Below are positions 9,876 to 18,274 of a stretch of 64,000 bases of DNA, one piece after another. The translations under genes and the position numbers were made by a program. Within the stretch, counting starts at the first letter, position 1. Each line of letters starts with the position of its first letter. The notes beneath the pieces were generated by a model. It ran no database searches, was not told the DNA's origin, and saw only the letters and a program-made list of their open reading frames with translations. This stretch comes from Aliihoeflea sp. 2WW (GTDB taxonomy: Bacteria > Pseudomonadota > Alphaproteobacteria > Rhizobiales > Rhizobiaceae): contig NZ_AYOD01000001.1 in assembly GCF_000497755.1 (NCBI RefSeq), positions 62,001 to 126,000 of the forward strand, read 5' to 3'.

Positions 9876-11501
9876 CTATTCGGTCTTGTCGACCTGCCAG
9901 AACACCGGGACCGGCTGCTGGATCATGTTGACCATCTTGTTGCTGCGCGCCTGGACGGTCAGATACTGGCCGAGCGGCACGTAGTTCACCGTTTCGAGCA
10001 CGTGCGCCTGAATGCGCTGTGCGACTTCGGTCTGCGCTTCGACGCCGTCGGCTGCGATGAACTCGGCGCGCAGCTCTTCCAGTGCCGGATCTTCCGGCCA
10101 GCCGAACCAGGCTTCGTCACCGCGTCCGTTGACCATCGGGTTGATGAGCGGCGAGGAAATCTCCGGCACCGACCAGTTGGTGAAGAAGATGTTCCAGCCG
10201 CCATCGGCCGGCGCCGACTGGCTTGCGCGGCGCGTGACCAGCGTCTGCCAGTCCATCGCCTGCATGTCGACGTTGAAGCCGGCGTCACGCAGGGCCTGCG
10301 CGACGACGACCGGCTGTGCGGTGAGCGTCACGACGTCGGTCGGCTGCATCAGGACGACCGGCGTATTGTCGTAGCCGGCTTCCTCCAGAAGCGCGCGAGC
10401 GGCTTCCGCGTCGCCGCCGCTCTTCAGCGTGTCGGAGCCGGTTTCGTCGGCCAGCGGCGTGCCGCAGCCGAAGATTGCGCCGCAAAGCGAATAGTATTCC
10501 GGATTGCCGACCAGCGTCGCCAGCACGTTTTCCTGGCTGATCGCCATCATGGCGGCCTGGCGGATCTTCTCGTCGTCGAAGGGCGGGTGCTTGAAGTTCA
10601 TCCGGCCCATGGTCTGGAAGCCGAGCGGATCGCGCACCTCGACGGTCAGGTCGGGGCTGGCTTGGAGGATCGGCAGAAGGTCGATCTGCGCCTGTTCGAG
10701 ATAATCGATCTCGCCGGAGACGAGGGCGTTGATCGCGGTCTGGGCGTCGGGCATCGAGGTCCAGACGACGCGGTCGACATTGACGACCTTGCCGCCCGCC
10801 ATCCAGTTCGCCGGTTCCTCGCGCGGCACGTAGTCGGCGAACTTCTCGTAGGTGACCGACACGCCCGGCTCGAACTCCTCTTCGACGAAGCTGAAGGGGC
10901 CGGAGCCGACATATTCGGTGATCGCTTCGCTCGACGGCGTTTCGGCGACGCGCGCGGGCATGATGAAGGGCGGCACGGCCGACTGCTTGGCGACGATGTC
11001 GAGAAGCGGCGTGAACGGCTCGCTCAACGTCCAGGTGATCGTCTTGTCGTCAGTCGCCTCGAGGCTGGCCGTGACGTCGAAGATCAACTGGCCGCCGGAA
11101 TCGCGCTCGCCCCAGCGCTGGAGCGATGCGACCGCATCGGCGGCGGTCACGGGCTCGCCATCGTGGAACAGCAGGCCGTCGCGCAGCGTGAAGGTGTAGG
11201 TCAGGCCGTCATCGGAAACCTCGAAATCGGCCATCTGCGGCTGGACCTCGAAATTCTCGTTCACCGCGATCAGCACGTCATAGATCATGTAGCCGTGATT
11301 GCGGGTGATGTGCGCGGTGGTGATGATCGGGTCAAGAACGCGCAGACCCGAATGCATGACGGCGGTGATGGTCTCGCCGTCCTGCGCGAGCGCGGTGGCG
11401 GCCGGAACGATCGCCGTCGAGGCGGCAAGCGCCGCTGCGAGCATGACGGACCGGCTCTTGGTCAGAACCGAACCGGAAAAGCCATTTGGAATGAATGTCA
11501 T
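9876..11501 (-). CDS. ABC transporter substrate-binding protein, family 5 (peptide type)
   Basis: A 541-residue periplasmic binding protein of the DppA/OppA class. It has a signal peptide of about 40 residues (positive start, hydrophobic MLAAALAASTAIVPAATA, likely cut at ALAQ-DGE). The mature part has the SBP_bac_5 pattern, including LRDGLLFHDGEPVTAADAV. An AGAGGG ribosome site precedes the ATG. It would present peptides or similar solutes to the DppBC-type permeases downstream. The true ligand is unknown; the enzymes in the operon suggest amide-linked amino acids. Confidence 0.95.
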   Translation of the reverse strand: MTFIPNGFSGSVLTKSRSVMLAAALAASTAIVPAATALAQDGETITAVMHSGLRVLDPIITTAHITRNHGYMIYDVLIAVNENFEVQPQMADFEVSDDGLTYTFTLRDGLLFHDGEPVTAADAVASLQRWGERDSGGQLIFDVTASLEATDDKTITWTLSEPFTPLLDIVAKQSAVPPFIMPARVAETPSSEAITEYVGSGPFSFVEEEFEPGVSVTYEKFADYVPREEPANWMAGGKVVNVDRVVWTSMPDAQTAINALVSGEIDYLEQAQIDLLPILQASPDLTVEVRDPLGFQTMGRMNFKHPPFDDEKIRQAAMMAISQENVLATLVGNPEYYSLCGAIFGCGTPLADETGSDTLKSGGDAEAARALLEEAGYDNTPVVLMQPTDVVTLTAQPVVVAQALRDAGFNVDMQAMDWQTLVTRRASQSAPADGGWNIFFTNWSVPEISSPLINPMVNGRGDEAWFGWPEDPALEELRAEFIAADGVEAQTEVAQRIQAHVLETVNYVPLGQYLTVQARSNKMVNMIQQPVPVFWQVDKTE

Positions 11502-11575
11502 CGGTAACCCTCTTCGATTGATTTCGCCATTGTTCAGGATGCCGATCTTGCCGCCGGCTTTGTGGAATTGCTTGT

Positions 11576-13102
11576 TCAGCCTGCGCGTCGAGCCGCTCCC
11601 GTACGCTGGAAGGCCGGGCCGTTCGGCGAGAGCCTGATGCCCGGCTTCAGCCGGGTGAACGGCAGGTCGGCCGCGTCGAGCGCCATCGGTCCGGGCGCGG
11701 TGGCGACCAGGATGGCTTCGGCGATGGGCTCGAAATCGGCACGGAAATGGACCGAGCTCTTGTTGACGAGGATCGCCTGGTCTTCCGGATCGATGCCGAC
11801 GAAGCGATACATCTCCCGGTCGGCCATCTGCGCCTTGAAGGTCGAAACCACGATCCGCACGCCGTCGATGGAGAGGCAGGCGGCGGGGCCGAGATTCATG
11901 TCGGCGCCGCCATAATAGGGTCCGGTGGCCTTGAAGCGGCCGTCGGAAAGCCTTTCGACGCGGCAGGTTGCCTGAAGGGGCGCGTCGCCCGGAACGTTCG
12001 ACTGGCCGCCGAGCGCCAGTTCGATCTCGGCGCCTTCGCCGGCTTCATGGGCGCGTGCGGCGGAGGCTGGGTCGACGATGACGCCGATGGCCGCGCGTTC
12101 AACGCCTTTCTCAAGAAGCGCCCGCAACATGCCGGTCGTGTTCGAATCACCACCCGCGCCGGGGTTGTCTTGCGTGTCCGCGATGATGACGGGTTTGCTG
12201 GCAGAGGCCGCGATCCGCTGCGCTTCGGTGACGGCTTCGAGCGGTGCATAGGCCTTGCCGGCGAAACGGCTTTCGCGGTCGAGAAACGCTCGTTCGAGCG
12301 CATCGGCGGCAGCGTCGGCCTCGTCCTTTGTCTCGGCATAAGCGAGGACCGAGGGCCGGCAATCCTCGAAATCGGCGGCGGGAAAGCCGGTCAGGATCGA
12401 GGCGCTTGACACCGCGCCGCCTTCGACGCGGTCGATCTCGGCATAGAGCGACTTCGCCGGTTCGATCATCGTGCACTGCCACGGGATCGGGATCAGGAAC
12501 GGCAATTGCCGGAACGCCTTGGCGAACGGCTTGCCGCGCGTCATCAGGCGGTCGAGCTGCTCGGCTGCCCGAACGCCAGTTTCGGCCATGTCGACATGCG
12601 GGTAGGTGCGGAAGGCGACCAGAACGTCGGCCGCGTCGACCATGTCGCGCGTGACGTTGCCGTGGAGGTCGAGGCTGGCGGAGATCGGGATGTGCGGGCC
12701 GACGATCGCGCGCAGGCGCTTCAGGAGTTCGCCCTCGCCATCATCCAGATGCTCGGCGACCATCGCGCCGTGAAGGTCTAGAAGGAGGCCGTCGATCTTG
12801 CCCGCGGCGCGCAACAGGTCAGCGATCTCGCCGGCGATGCGCTCATAGGCGTCGCGTTCGACATGGGCCGAGGGGATGGCACCGGTCCAGAGCAGAGGCA
12901 CGAGTTCCCAGCCGGCCTTTTCGGCATAGTCGACGAAGCCGCTGATGCCGAGATTGACGCCGCCGCAGCGCTGCAGGATTTCCGCGCCGCGACTCATCGG
13001 CAGGTAGCCGCCGCCTTGTTCAAAGTTCTCATATCGCGCCGGGGAGGGCGCGAACGTGTTGGTTTCGTGCAGAAAGCCGGCAATCGCCACGCGCTTCGAC
13101 AT
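11576..13102 (-). CDS. M81 family metallopeptidase (MlrC-like)
   Basis: A 508-residue protein of the M81 family (DUF1485 plus MlrC C-terminal domain). It starts MSKRVAIAGFLHETNTFAP and has metal-site-like stretches DGLLLDLHGAM, ISASLDLHGNV and IIADTQDNPGAGGDSNT. MlrC is known for cutting linearised microcystin, but most relatives in soil bacteria sit beside peptide transporters and probably hydrolyse other small peptides or amides. The ATG at 13102 fits the family; the longer frame to 13174 adds unrelated residues. It is the first gene of the operon, divergent from the IclR regulator. Confidence 0.9.
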   Translation of the reverse strand: MSKRVAIAGFLHETNTFAPSPARYENFEQGGGYLPMSRGAEILQRCGGVNLGISGFVDYAEKAGWELVPLLWTGAIPSAHVERDAYERIAGEIADLLRAAGKIDGLLLDLHGAMVAEHLDDGEGELLKRLRAIVGPHIPISASLDLHGNVTRDMVDAADVLVAFRTYPHVDMAETGVRAAEQLDRLMTRGKPFAKAFRQLPFLIPIPWQCTMIEPAKSLYAEIDRVEGGAVSSASILTGFPAADFEDCRPSVLAYAETKDEADAAADALERAFLDRESRFAGKAYAPLEAVTEAQRIAASASKPVIIADTQDNPGAGGDSNTTGMLRALLEKGVERAAIGVIVDPASAARAHEAGEGAEIELALGGQSNVPGDAPLQATCRVERLSDGRFKATGPYYGGADMNLGPAACLSIDGVRIVVSTFKAQMADREMYRFVGIDPEDQAILVNKSSVHFRADFEPIAEAILVATAPGPMALDAADLPFTRLKPGIRLSPNGPAFQRTGAARRAG

Positions 13103-13139
13103 TGAAATCCTGTGCCGTTGGAAAGTCCGACGAAAGTCG

Positions 13140-13167
13140 GTATCGACAGGCGATACAGTTATATCGC
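13140..13167. promoter_or_regulatory. Candidate IclR operator between mlrC-like and iclR-like genes
   Basis: The intergenic region holds a perfect inverted repeat, GTATCG (13140-13145), five bases, CGATAC (13151-13156). A further TATCG at 13163-13167 pairs with the same CGATA across six bases. Three alternating half-sites between divergent genes fit binding by the dimeric or tetrameric IclR-family protein encoded at 13224, and could control both directions. The sequence pattern is seen; the function is inferred. Confidence 0.5.
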
Positions 13168-13223
13168 AATTCAACGGTAGAGGTGGTATGACGCGCCGTC
13201 AACCGGCATTGGAGGGGGTAGGT

Positions 13224-14039
13224 ATGAATCGCAGCATCATCAGTGGGGAGGACGGTGCGCGGCTCTTGGACCAGGCGCAGATGGACGACCCGCTGTTCGT
13301 CCAGTCGATCGCCCGCGCGCTTCACGTCCTGTCGGTGTTTCACAAGGCGGAACAGCCGCTTAGCCTGAACGAGATCGCGGAGGCGAGCGGCACCGGGCGC
13401 AGTGCGGCGCAGCGCGTGATCCACACCTTACGCGCCCTTGGCTATATCGAGCGCGACGAGACGGGCAGGGGCTATTTGCCGGGAATCCGGGTGCTCGACC
13501 ACACGGTCGATTACCTGCGCCTGAACAAGTTGATCGAGCGTGCGACGCCGGTGCTGCTCGACCTGCGCAAGAATGCGCGGGAACGTGTCGACCTGAGCCT
13601 GTTCGATGATCTGCGCGTGGTCTATGCCGCCCGGCTGCAGAGCAAGCGCGAGACGTTCTTCGCCACGCTCGTCGGTCATTCCGTACCGACCTTCTGCACT
13701 TCCGGCGGGCGGGCAATCATGGCGCATCTGACCGACGCGCAGGTGGACGACATCATCGCGCGCTCGGATCGTCGCCCGTTCACCGACAAGACGATCACCA
13801 CGCCGGATGAAGTGCGCGAAATGGTGCGCGAGGCGCGCCAGACGGGCTATGCGCTGACGGTCGAGGAAGTTCTGGTCGGCGAGGTGGCTCTGGGTGTGGC
13901 AGTTCTGGGGCCGGGCGGACGTCCGCTCGGAGCGATCCATGTCGCCGGCTCGCTCAGCGAGTGGACGCCCGAGGCGTTCTGCAACCGGTTTGCACCGCTG
14001 GCGGTCGAAGCCGCCAACGCGATCAACCGGTTGCGCTGA
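13224..14039 (+). CDS. IclR family transcriptional regulator
   Basis: A 271-residue regulator. After about 25 residues comes the N-terminal winged helix (SIARALHVLSVFHKAEQPLS, then EIAEASGTGRSAAQRVIHTL) and then the IclR effector domain (VDLSLFDDLRVVYAARL, HSVPTFCTSGGRAIMA, LGVAVLGPGGRPLGAIHV). I use the ATG at 13224, with GGAGG-rich sequence just upstream; an in-frame ATG at 13188, also with a fair ribosome site, would add 12 residues. It is divergent from the peptide-hydrolysis operon and is its likely local regulator, responding to a small-molecule ligand that cannot be deduced. Confidence 0.92.
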   Translation: MNRSIISGEDGARLLDQAQMDDPLFVQSIARALHVLSVFHKAEQPLSLNEIAEASGTGRSAAQRVIHTLRALGYIERDETGRGYLPGIRVLDHTVDYLRLNKLIERATPVLLDLRKNARERVDLSLFDDLRVVYAARLQSKRETFFATLVGHSVPTFCTSGGRAIMAHLTDAQVDDIIARSDRRPFTDKTITTPDEVREMVREARQTGYALTVEEVLVGEVALGVAVLGPGGRPLGAIHVAGSLSEWTPEAFCNRFAPLAVEAANAINRLR

Positions 14040-14068
14040 TCGGCTGCCAGAGTGAATCCGGTTGCCGA

Positions 14069-16123
14069 TCAGGCGGATTTCAGCAGCGGCATCTGGATCA
14101 CGGTCGAGGTGACGAGCGACTGGATGCTGGCGAGGGGGACCGGCTTGCCGAAGAAATAGCCCTGCGCCTCGTGGCAGCCCTGCTCGCGCAGGAACTGGAG
14201 ATGCGACGCGCTTTCCACGCCCTCGGCGAGAACCGGAATCTGCAGGCTCTCCGCCAGGATGATCGTCGAGCGCACGATCGCCATCGCCTGCGCGCTGGTG
14301 TCGATGTCTGCGATGAAGGAGCGGTCGATCTTGATCTTGTCGAAGGGAAAGTTCTGCAAGGTGGAAAGCGAGGAGTAGCCGGTGCCGTAGTCGTCCATCG
14401 CGATCTTCACGCCCTTGGCTTTCAGCTTGCGCACGATGGCGAGGGCATGGTGGTGGTCCTCGATGATGCTCGATTCGGTGATTTCCAGTTCGAGGCGAGA
14501 GGCGGAAAGACCGGTGGATGCCAGGATCTCGTCGACCATCCCGGGCAGGTCCGACTGCGAAATCTGCGCCGAGGCGACGTTGACGGCGATCTTGTAGGGC
14601 TTGGCCCATCGCGCGGCTTCGGCGCAGGCTTCCCTCAGCACCCATTCGCCGATGGGAAGGATCAGACCAGTCTCCTCAGCGAGCGGAATGAACTCCACGG
14701 GCGAGACGAGGCCGCGCTGCGGATGGTTCCAGCGCACGAGAACCTCGAAGCCGATCAGATCGCCCGAGGCGACGTCGTTCTGGGGCTGGTAATAGAGTTC
14801 AAGCTCCTTGCGTTCGACCGCATGGCGCAATTCAAGCGACAGGGCGGCACGGGTGCGGTTCGCCTCGTCCATGGAGGAATCGTAGCGACAGATGCTGGTG
14901 AAGGCCGACTGCTTGGCGCGGTACATGGCCAGATCCGCTCGCGTCAGGAGCGTCGAGGCGTCGGGTGCGTCGTCCGGATAATAGGCGACGCCAAGGCTGG
15001 CGCCGACCGTCAGGACGCGGGTTTCGTCCTCGATGTGCCGGCAGACGACGCTGTGGAGCCGGGTGGCGAATTCGAGCGCCTGGCCCTTCTGGTAGAGCCG
15101 GGTCTTGACGGCGACGAATTCGTCGCCGCCGACACGTGCCAGGAATTCGCCATCCTGAAGGCAGGCGGAGAGGCGCTCGGCGATGATCTTCAGGACCATG
15201 TCGCCGGCCGCGTGGCCATGCACGTCGTTGATGTCCTTGAAGCGGTCGAGGTCGATGCAGATGACGGCGACGCGCGACGTGTCGTCATAATCTCCGCCGA
15301 TGATCTCGCCGAGCTTGCTCGTCAGGTGATGGCGGTTCGGCAGGCCCGTCACGGCATCATGCAGAGCAAGCTGGCGATACCGCTGGACGGCCTCGACCTC
15401 GTTGTGGTTGTCGATCAGGTAGCTCGACAGGCCGGTGCCCATGACGAGCGACATGACGGCCAGAACGCCGAGGATGAGGAGGCTGTCCGAGATGCCCTTT
15501 TCGGGCACGGCGATGGAGAGGTCCGGCACCAGCGTCAAAGCGCCCATGCCGGTGAAGTGCATCGACACGATGCCTAGGATCAGCGCCAGTGCGCCGCCAT
15601 AACGGCAAAAGCGCGTGACCGGACGGGCGATGCGGTTCATGGCGATGGCGCCGAAGAATGCGCCCAGAAGGACTGAGACGGTGACGAGGGTCGGGTCCCA
15701 GCTCATCGCGGCCGTGACTCGCATCGCGCTCATGCCGGCATAGTGCATGACAGCAATGCCGATGCCCAAAATGGCGCCGCCGACCTCGATCAATGCCGTG
15801 GTGCGGGTGCTCGCGGCAACCACCATGCCGATGGTGCAGAAGCCGATCGCCAGGAAGAGCGAGATCAACGTGATGGCGGGATCGTAGACGAGTTGCAGGG
15901 CGGGCGAATAGCCCATCATGGCGACGAAATGCGTCGTCCAGATCGCGCTGCCGGAGACGACGCCGGCAAGGAACAGCCAGTTGGCGCGGCGTGCGCCGGT
16001 GGTCCGCCGGGTTCGCGCGAACAGCCGCATCGACATGACCGACCCGGCCACGCAGATGCCGGCCGCCAGCAACACGTATCGATAGTCATGCTCGTAAACG
16101 AGACACGAGAATATTTCCAGCAC
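14069..16123 (-). CDS. MHYT-GGDEF-EAL membrane c-di-GMP signalling protein
   Basis: A 684-residue protein from a GTG at 16123 with GAGGGTGG upstream; a GTG at 16162 lacks a ribosome site. The N-terminal half is a seven-helix MHYT sensor with three signatures (THFVAMMG, MHYAGMSAM, MHFTGMGAL), thought to bind a metal and sense a gas or redox state. A GGDEF domain with an intact VGGDEF motif follows; the RxxD inhibitory site is not conserved (Q and E at those positions). The EAL domain has EVL in place of EAL but keeps NVAS, ELEITES, DDYGTG, KIDRSF, AEGVES and QGYFFGKP, so phosphodiesterase activity is plausible. It is bifunctional on paper; the net direction is unknown. Confidence 0.95.
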   Translation of the reverse strand: MLEIFSCLVYEHDYRYVLLAAGICVAGSVMSMRLFARTRRTTGARRANWLFLAGVVSGSAIWTTHFVAMMGYSPALQLVYDPAITLISLFLAIGFCTIGMVVAASTRTTALIEVGGAILGIGIAVMHYAGMSAMRVTAAMSWDPTLVTVSVLLGAFFGAIAMNRIARPVTRFCRYGGALALILGIVSMHFTGMGALTLVPDLSIAVPEKGISDSLLILGVLAVMSLVMGTGLSSYLIDNHNEVEAVQRYRQLALHDAVTGLPNRHHLTSKLGEIIGGDYDDTSRVAVICIDLDRFKDINDVHGHAAGDMVLKIIAERLSACLQDGEFLARVGGDEFVAVKTRLYQKGQALEFATRLHSVVCRHIEDETRVLTVGASLGVAYYPDDAPDASTLLTRADLAMYRAKQSAFTSICRYDSSMDEANRTRAALSLELRHAVERKELELYYQPQNDVASGDLIGFEVLVRWNHPQRGLVSPVEFIPLAEETGLILPIGEWVLREACAEAARWAKPYKIAVNVASAQISQSDLPGMVDEILASTGLSASRLELEITESSIIEDHHHALAIVRKLKAKGVKIAMDDYGTGYSSLSTLQNFPFDKIKIDRSFIADIDTSAQAMAIVRSTIILAESLQIPVLAEGVESASHLQFLREQGCHEAQGYFFGKPVPLASIQSLVTSTVIQMPLLKSA

Positions 16124-16234
16124 GTCACCACCCTCGATGCAGTCGAGGCTCACGATACGCACGGGTGGTTAACGAGTGTTGGAATCCCGTGAGGCGAGAT
16201 TGATCACAGAGCCGTGTGGTAAGCGAATGCTGAA

Positions 16235-17035
16235 TTAGCGGCCCGTGAAGGAGGGCGTGCGTTTTTCTGCGAAGGCGAGGCGACCTTCCTCGTAGTCCGC
16301 GCTGGCGAATGTCGCCGCTCCCAGTTCGCCGGCCTTGCGGACGTCGCCGGCATCGCCCGTCAGGACCGCGCGGATCGCCGCCTTCGAGGCGCGCACCGAC
16401 AAGGGAGCATTGTCGGCGATCGCTCGGGCGATCTCGAGCCCGCGATCGATCGCGGGCGGCTCGTCCGACATTTCGAGGAGAAAGCCGAGCGCGAGGGCCG
16501 TGGCAGAGTCGAGCCGCCCGGCCGAAAAGGTCATGTAGCGCGACAGTTGCGGCCCGAGGGCATGGACGATGTCGGCCATCGCGTCGACGGGGTAGGCAAG
16601 GCCGAGCCTGGCCGCCGGAACGCTGAACAGCGCGCCGGGCGATGCGATGCGCAGGTCGCACGCCGCGGCAAGGCCGAAGCCGCCGCCGAAGCAGATGCCG
16701 TCCACCGCCGCGATGGTAGGCAAAGGACAGTCGCGAACGGCACGGAACGCGCGGGAATTGGCTTCCTCATAGACCGCTGCGCGCGCGCCGCGCCGAGCCG
16801 TGTCGAACTCAGCGATGTCGGCGCCGGCGCAGAAATTTCCGCCGGCGCCCGAAAGGACGATGACACGATTATCGGCATCGCTGCCGAGCGCCTCCAGCAC
16901 TTCCGCAAGGTCCAGCCACATGGCTTCGGTCAGGGCGTTCTTCTTCTCGGGCCGGGCGATTTCGAGCGACACGACATGGCCGTTGCGGTTGACACGAAAG
17001 CCAGGCTTTACCAAACCGTCTTGAATCTCGAACAA
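16235..17035 (-). CDS. Enoyl-CoA hydratase/isomerase family protein lacking both catalytic Glu
   Basis: A 266-residue crotonase-fold protein. It starts at a TTG at 17035 with AGGTGG six bases upstream; no earlier ATG fits. Fold markers are ARPEKKNALTEAMW, GNFCAGADIAEF (oxyanion hole) and VDGICFGGGFGLAAACD (second oxyanion Gly). The two glutamates of true enoyl-CoA hydratases, in GGGCELA and QPE, are Gly and Ala here (GGGFGLA, VPAARLG). It therefore probably catalyses another crotonase-type reaction, or binds CoA esters without hydration. The neighbours give no pathway. Confidence 0.9.
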   Translation of the reverse strand: MFEIQDGLVKPGFRVNRNGHVVSLEIARPEKKNALTEAMWLDLAEVLEALGSDADNRVIVLSGAGGNFCAGADIAEFDTARRGARAAVYEEANSRAFRAVRDCPLPTIAAVDGICFGGGFGLAAACDLRIASPGALFSVPAARLGLAYPVDAMADIVHALGPQLSRYMTFSAGRLDSATALALGFLLEMSDEPPAIDRGLEIARAIADNAPLSVRASKAAIRAVLTGDAGDVRKAGELGAATFASADYEEGRLAFAEKRTPSFTGR

Positions 17036-17071
17036 TTTACGCCACCTGAAGCGAAGTTAAGGAAATCTGAG

Positions 17072-17100
17072 TTCAAACCGGTTCGTGTGTGGACTAGAAT
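17072..17100 (+). promoter_or_regulatory. Candidate sigma-70 promoter of cysE
   Basis: TTCAAA at 17072-17077 and TAGAAT at 17095-17100 are separated by exactly 17 bases, a fair match to housekeeping -35 and -10 boxes. They lie 36 bases before the cysE start. This is a consensus match only. Confidence 0.4.
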
Positions 17101-17135
17101 TCCCGGACTGCCAAGCCCGACGACAGGGGAAGCCG

Positions 17136-17966
17136 ATGACCATCTCGATGAAGGCGCGCAGCAGCCAGGTGCAGCCGGTCGATCCGATCTGGAGCGCGGT
17201 GCGCCAGGAAGCTGCGGAGGCCGTTGCGGCCGATCCTCTGCTGTCCGCCTTTCTCTATGCGACGATCCTCAACCAGGACAGCCTCGAGGACGCGGTCATC
17301 CATCGCCTGTCCGAAAGGCTGCACCACCAGGATCTCGGCGCCGACCTGATCCGGCAGACCTACGAGGCGATGCAGCGTGACAATCCGGACTGGAGTTCGG
17401 TCGTGCGCGTCGACATCCAGGCCTATTACGACCGCGACCCGGCCTGCGACCGTTTCCTGATGCCGGTGCTCTATTTCAAGGGATTCCACGCGATCCAGAC
17501 GCATCGGCTGGCGCACTGGCTGTGGTCGAAGGGACGCAAGGATTTTGCGCTGTACCTGCAAAGCCGGTCTTCGGCGATTTTCCAGACGGACATCCATCCC
17601 GCAGCCATCATGGGCAAGGGTATCTTCATCGATCACGCGACCGGGCTCGTCATGGGGGAAACGGCGGTGGTCGAGGACGACGTGTCCATCCTGCACGGCG
17701 TGACGCTTGGCGGGACGGGAAAGGCCGGCGGCGACAGGCATCCCAAGATCCGCCATGGCGTGCTCATCGGGGCGGGCGCGAAGATCCTCGGCAATATCGA
17801 GATCGGCCATTGCACCAAGGTGGCGGCGGGCTCCGTCGTGCTCCAATCCGTGCCCAACAACAAGACCGTTGCCGGCGTGCCGGCGCGGATCGTGGGGGAG
17901 GCCGGGTGCGAGGAACCCTCGCGGGCGATGGACCAGCTCTTGAGCGCGCAGGCCTCGCAGGGTTAA
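17136..17966 (+). CDS. cysE: Serine O-acetyltransferase
   Basis: A 276-residue enzyme making O-acetylserine from serine and acetyl-CoA, the first step of cysteine synthesis in the cytoplasm. It has an N-terminal helical domain (DPIWSAVRQEAAEAVAADP) followed by a left-handed beta helix with TDIHPAAIMGKGIFIDHATG, MGETAVVEDDVSILHGVTLG and GAKILGNIEIG, the CysE signatures including the active-site Asp and His region. The ATG at 17136 follows AGGGGA. A DUF3126 gene follows after about 100 bases, an adjacency I recall as common in Rhizobiales. Confidence 0.96.
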   Translation: MTISMKARSSQVQPVDPIWSAVRQEAAEAVAADPLLSAFLYATILNQDSLEDAVIHRLSERLHHQDLGADLIRQTYEAMQRDNPDWSSVVRVDIQAYYDRDPACDRFLMPVLYFKGFHAIQTHRLAHWLWSKGRKDFALYLQSRSSAIFQTDIHPAAIMGKGIFIDHATGLVMGETAVVEDDVSILHGVTLGGTGKAGGDRHPKIRHGVLIGAGAKILGNIEIGHCTKVAAGSVVLQSVPNNKTVAGVPARIVGEAGCEEPSRAMDQLLSAQASQG

Positions 17967-17980
17967 CCCGCCGGCGGGTT
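17965..17980 (+). terminator. Weak palindrome after cysE
   Basis: AACCCGCCGGCGGGTT is a perfect 16-base palindrome that begins within the cysE stop codon. There is no run of T directly after it, so it may slow or partly stop transcription, or simply protect the 3' end, before the DUF3126 gene. Confidence 0.3.
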
Positions 17981-18064
17981 GAAAGGGGCGCTTTTGGCTT
18001 TACATGCCCGTCGAGTGCGTGCCAGAAGCCCCTCTCTTTCCCAACCAGGACCGGAGTAATCCCA

Positions 18065-18274
18065 TTGAAACCGGAAGAAATCCGAAAGCTCGACGCCTAT
18101 TTCAAGCGGACGTTCCAGAACCCGCAGCTCGAGGTCAAGGCGCGTCCGCGCAAGGACGATTCCTGCGAGCTCTATGTCGGTGACGAGTTCCTGGGCATCA
18201 TCTTCAAGGACGAGGATGACGGCGAGCTGTCCTACAATTTCTCGATGGCCATTCTCGACGTCGATCTGGCCTGA
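18065..18274 (+). CDS. DUF3126 family protein
   Basis: A 69-residue protein starting at TTG 18065 (MKPEEIRKLDAYFKRTFQN), with GGAG eight bases before it. The short fold, with ELYVGDEFLGIIFKDEDDGE and a SYNFSMAILDVDL end, matches the small DUF3126 family of alphaproteobacteria. Its function is unknown. It follows cysE on the same strand and its stop abuts the stop of the convergent next gene with no gap. Confidence 0.85.
   Translation: MKPEEIRKLDAYFKRTFQNPQLEVKARPRKDDSCELYVGDEFLGIIFKDEDDGELSYNFSMAILDVDLA

Noticed and set aside
9108-11507. 799-codon open frame on + opposite the substrate-binding protein and permease genes
   Set aside because: It shadows two well-supported genes; composition is Asp/Arg/Gly-rich as expected of antisense frames.
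16145-16235. Imperfect direct repeat of about 24 bases upstream of the MHYT gene
   Set aside because: The two units differ at several positions, occur once only, and have no clear partner gene or pattern.
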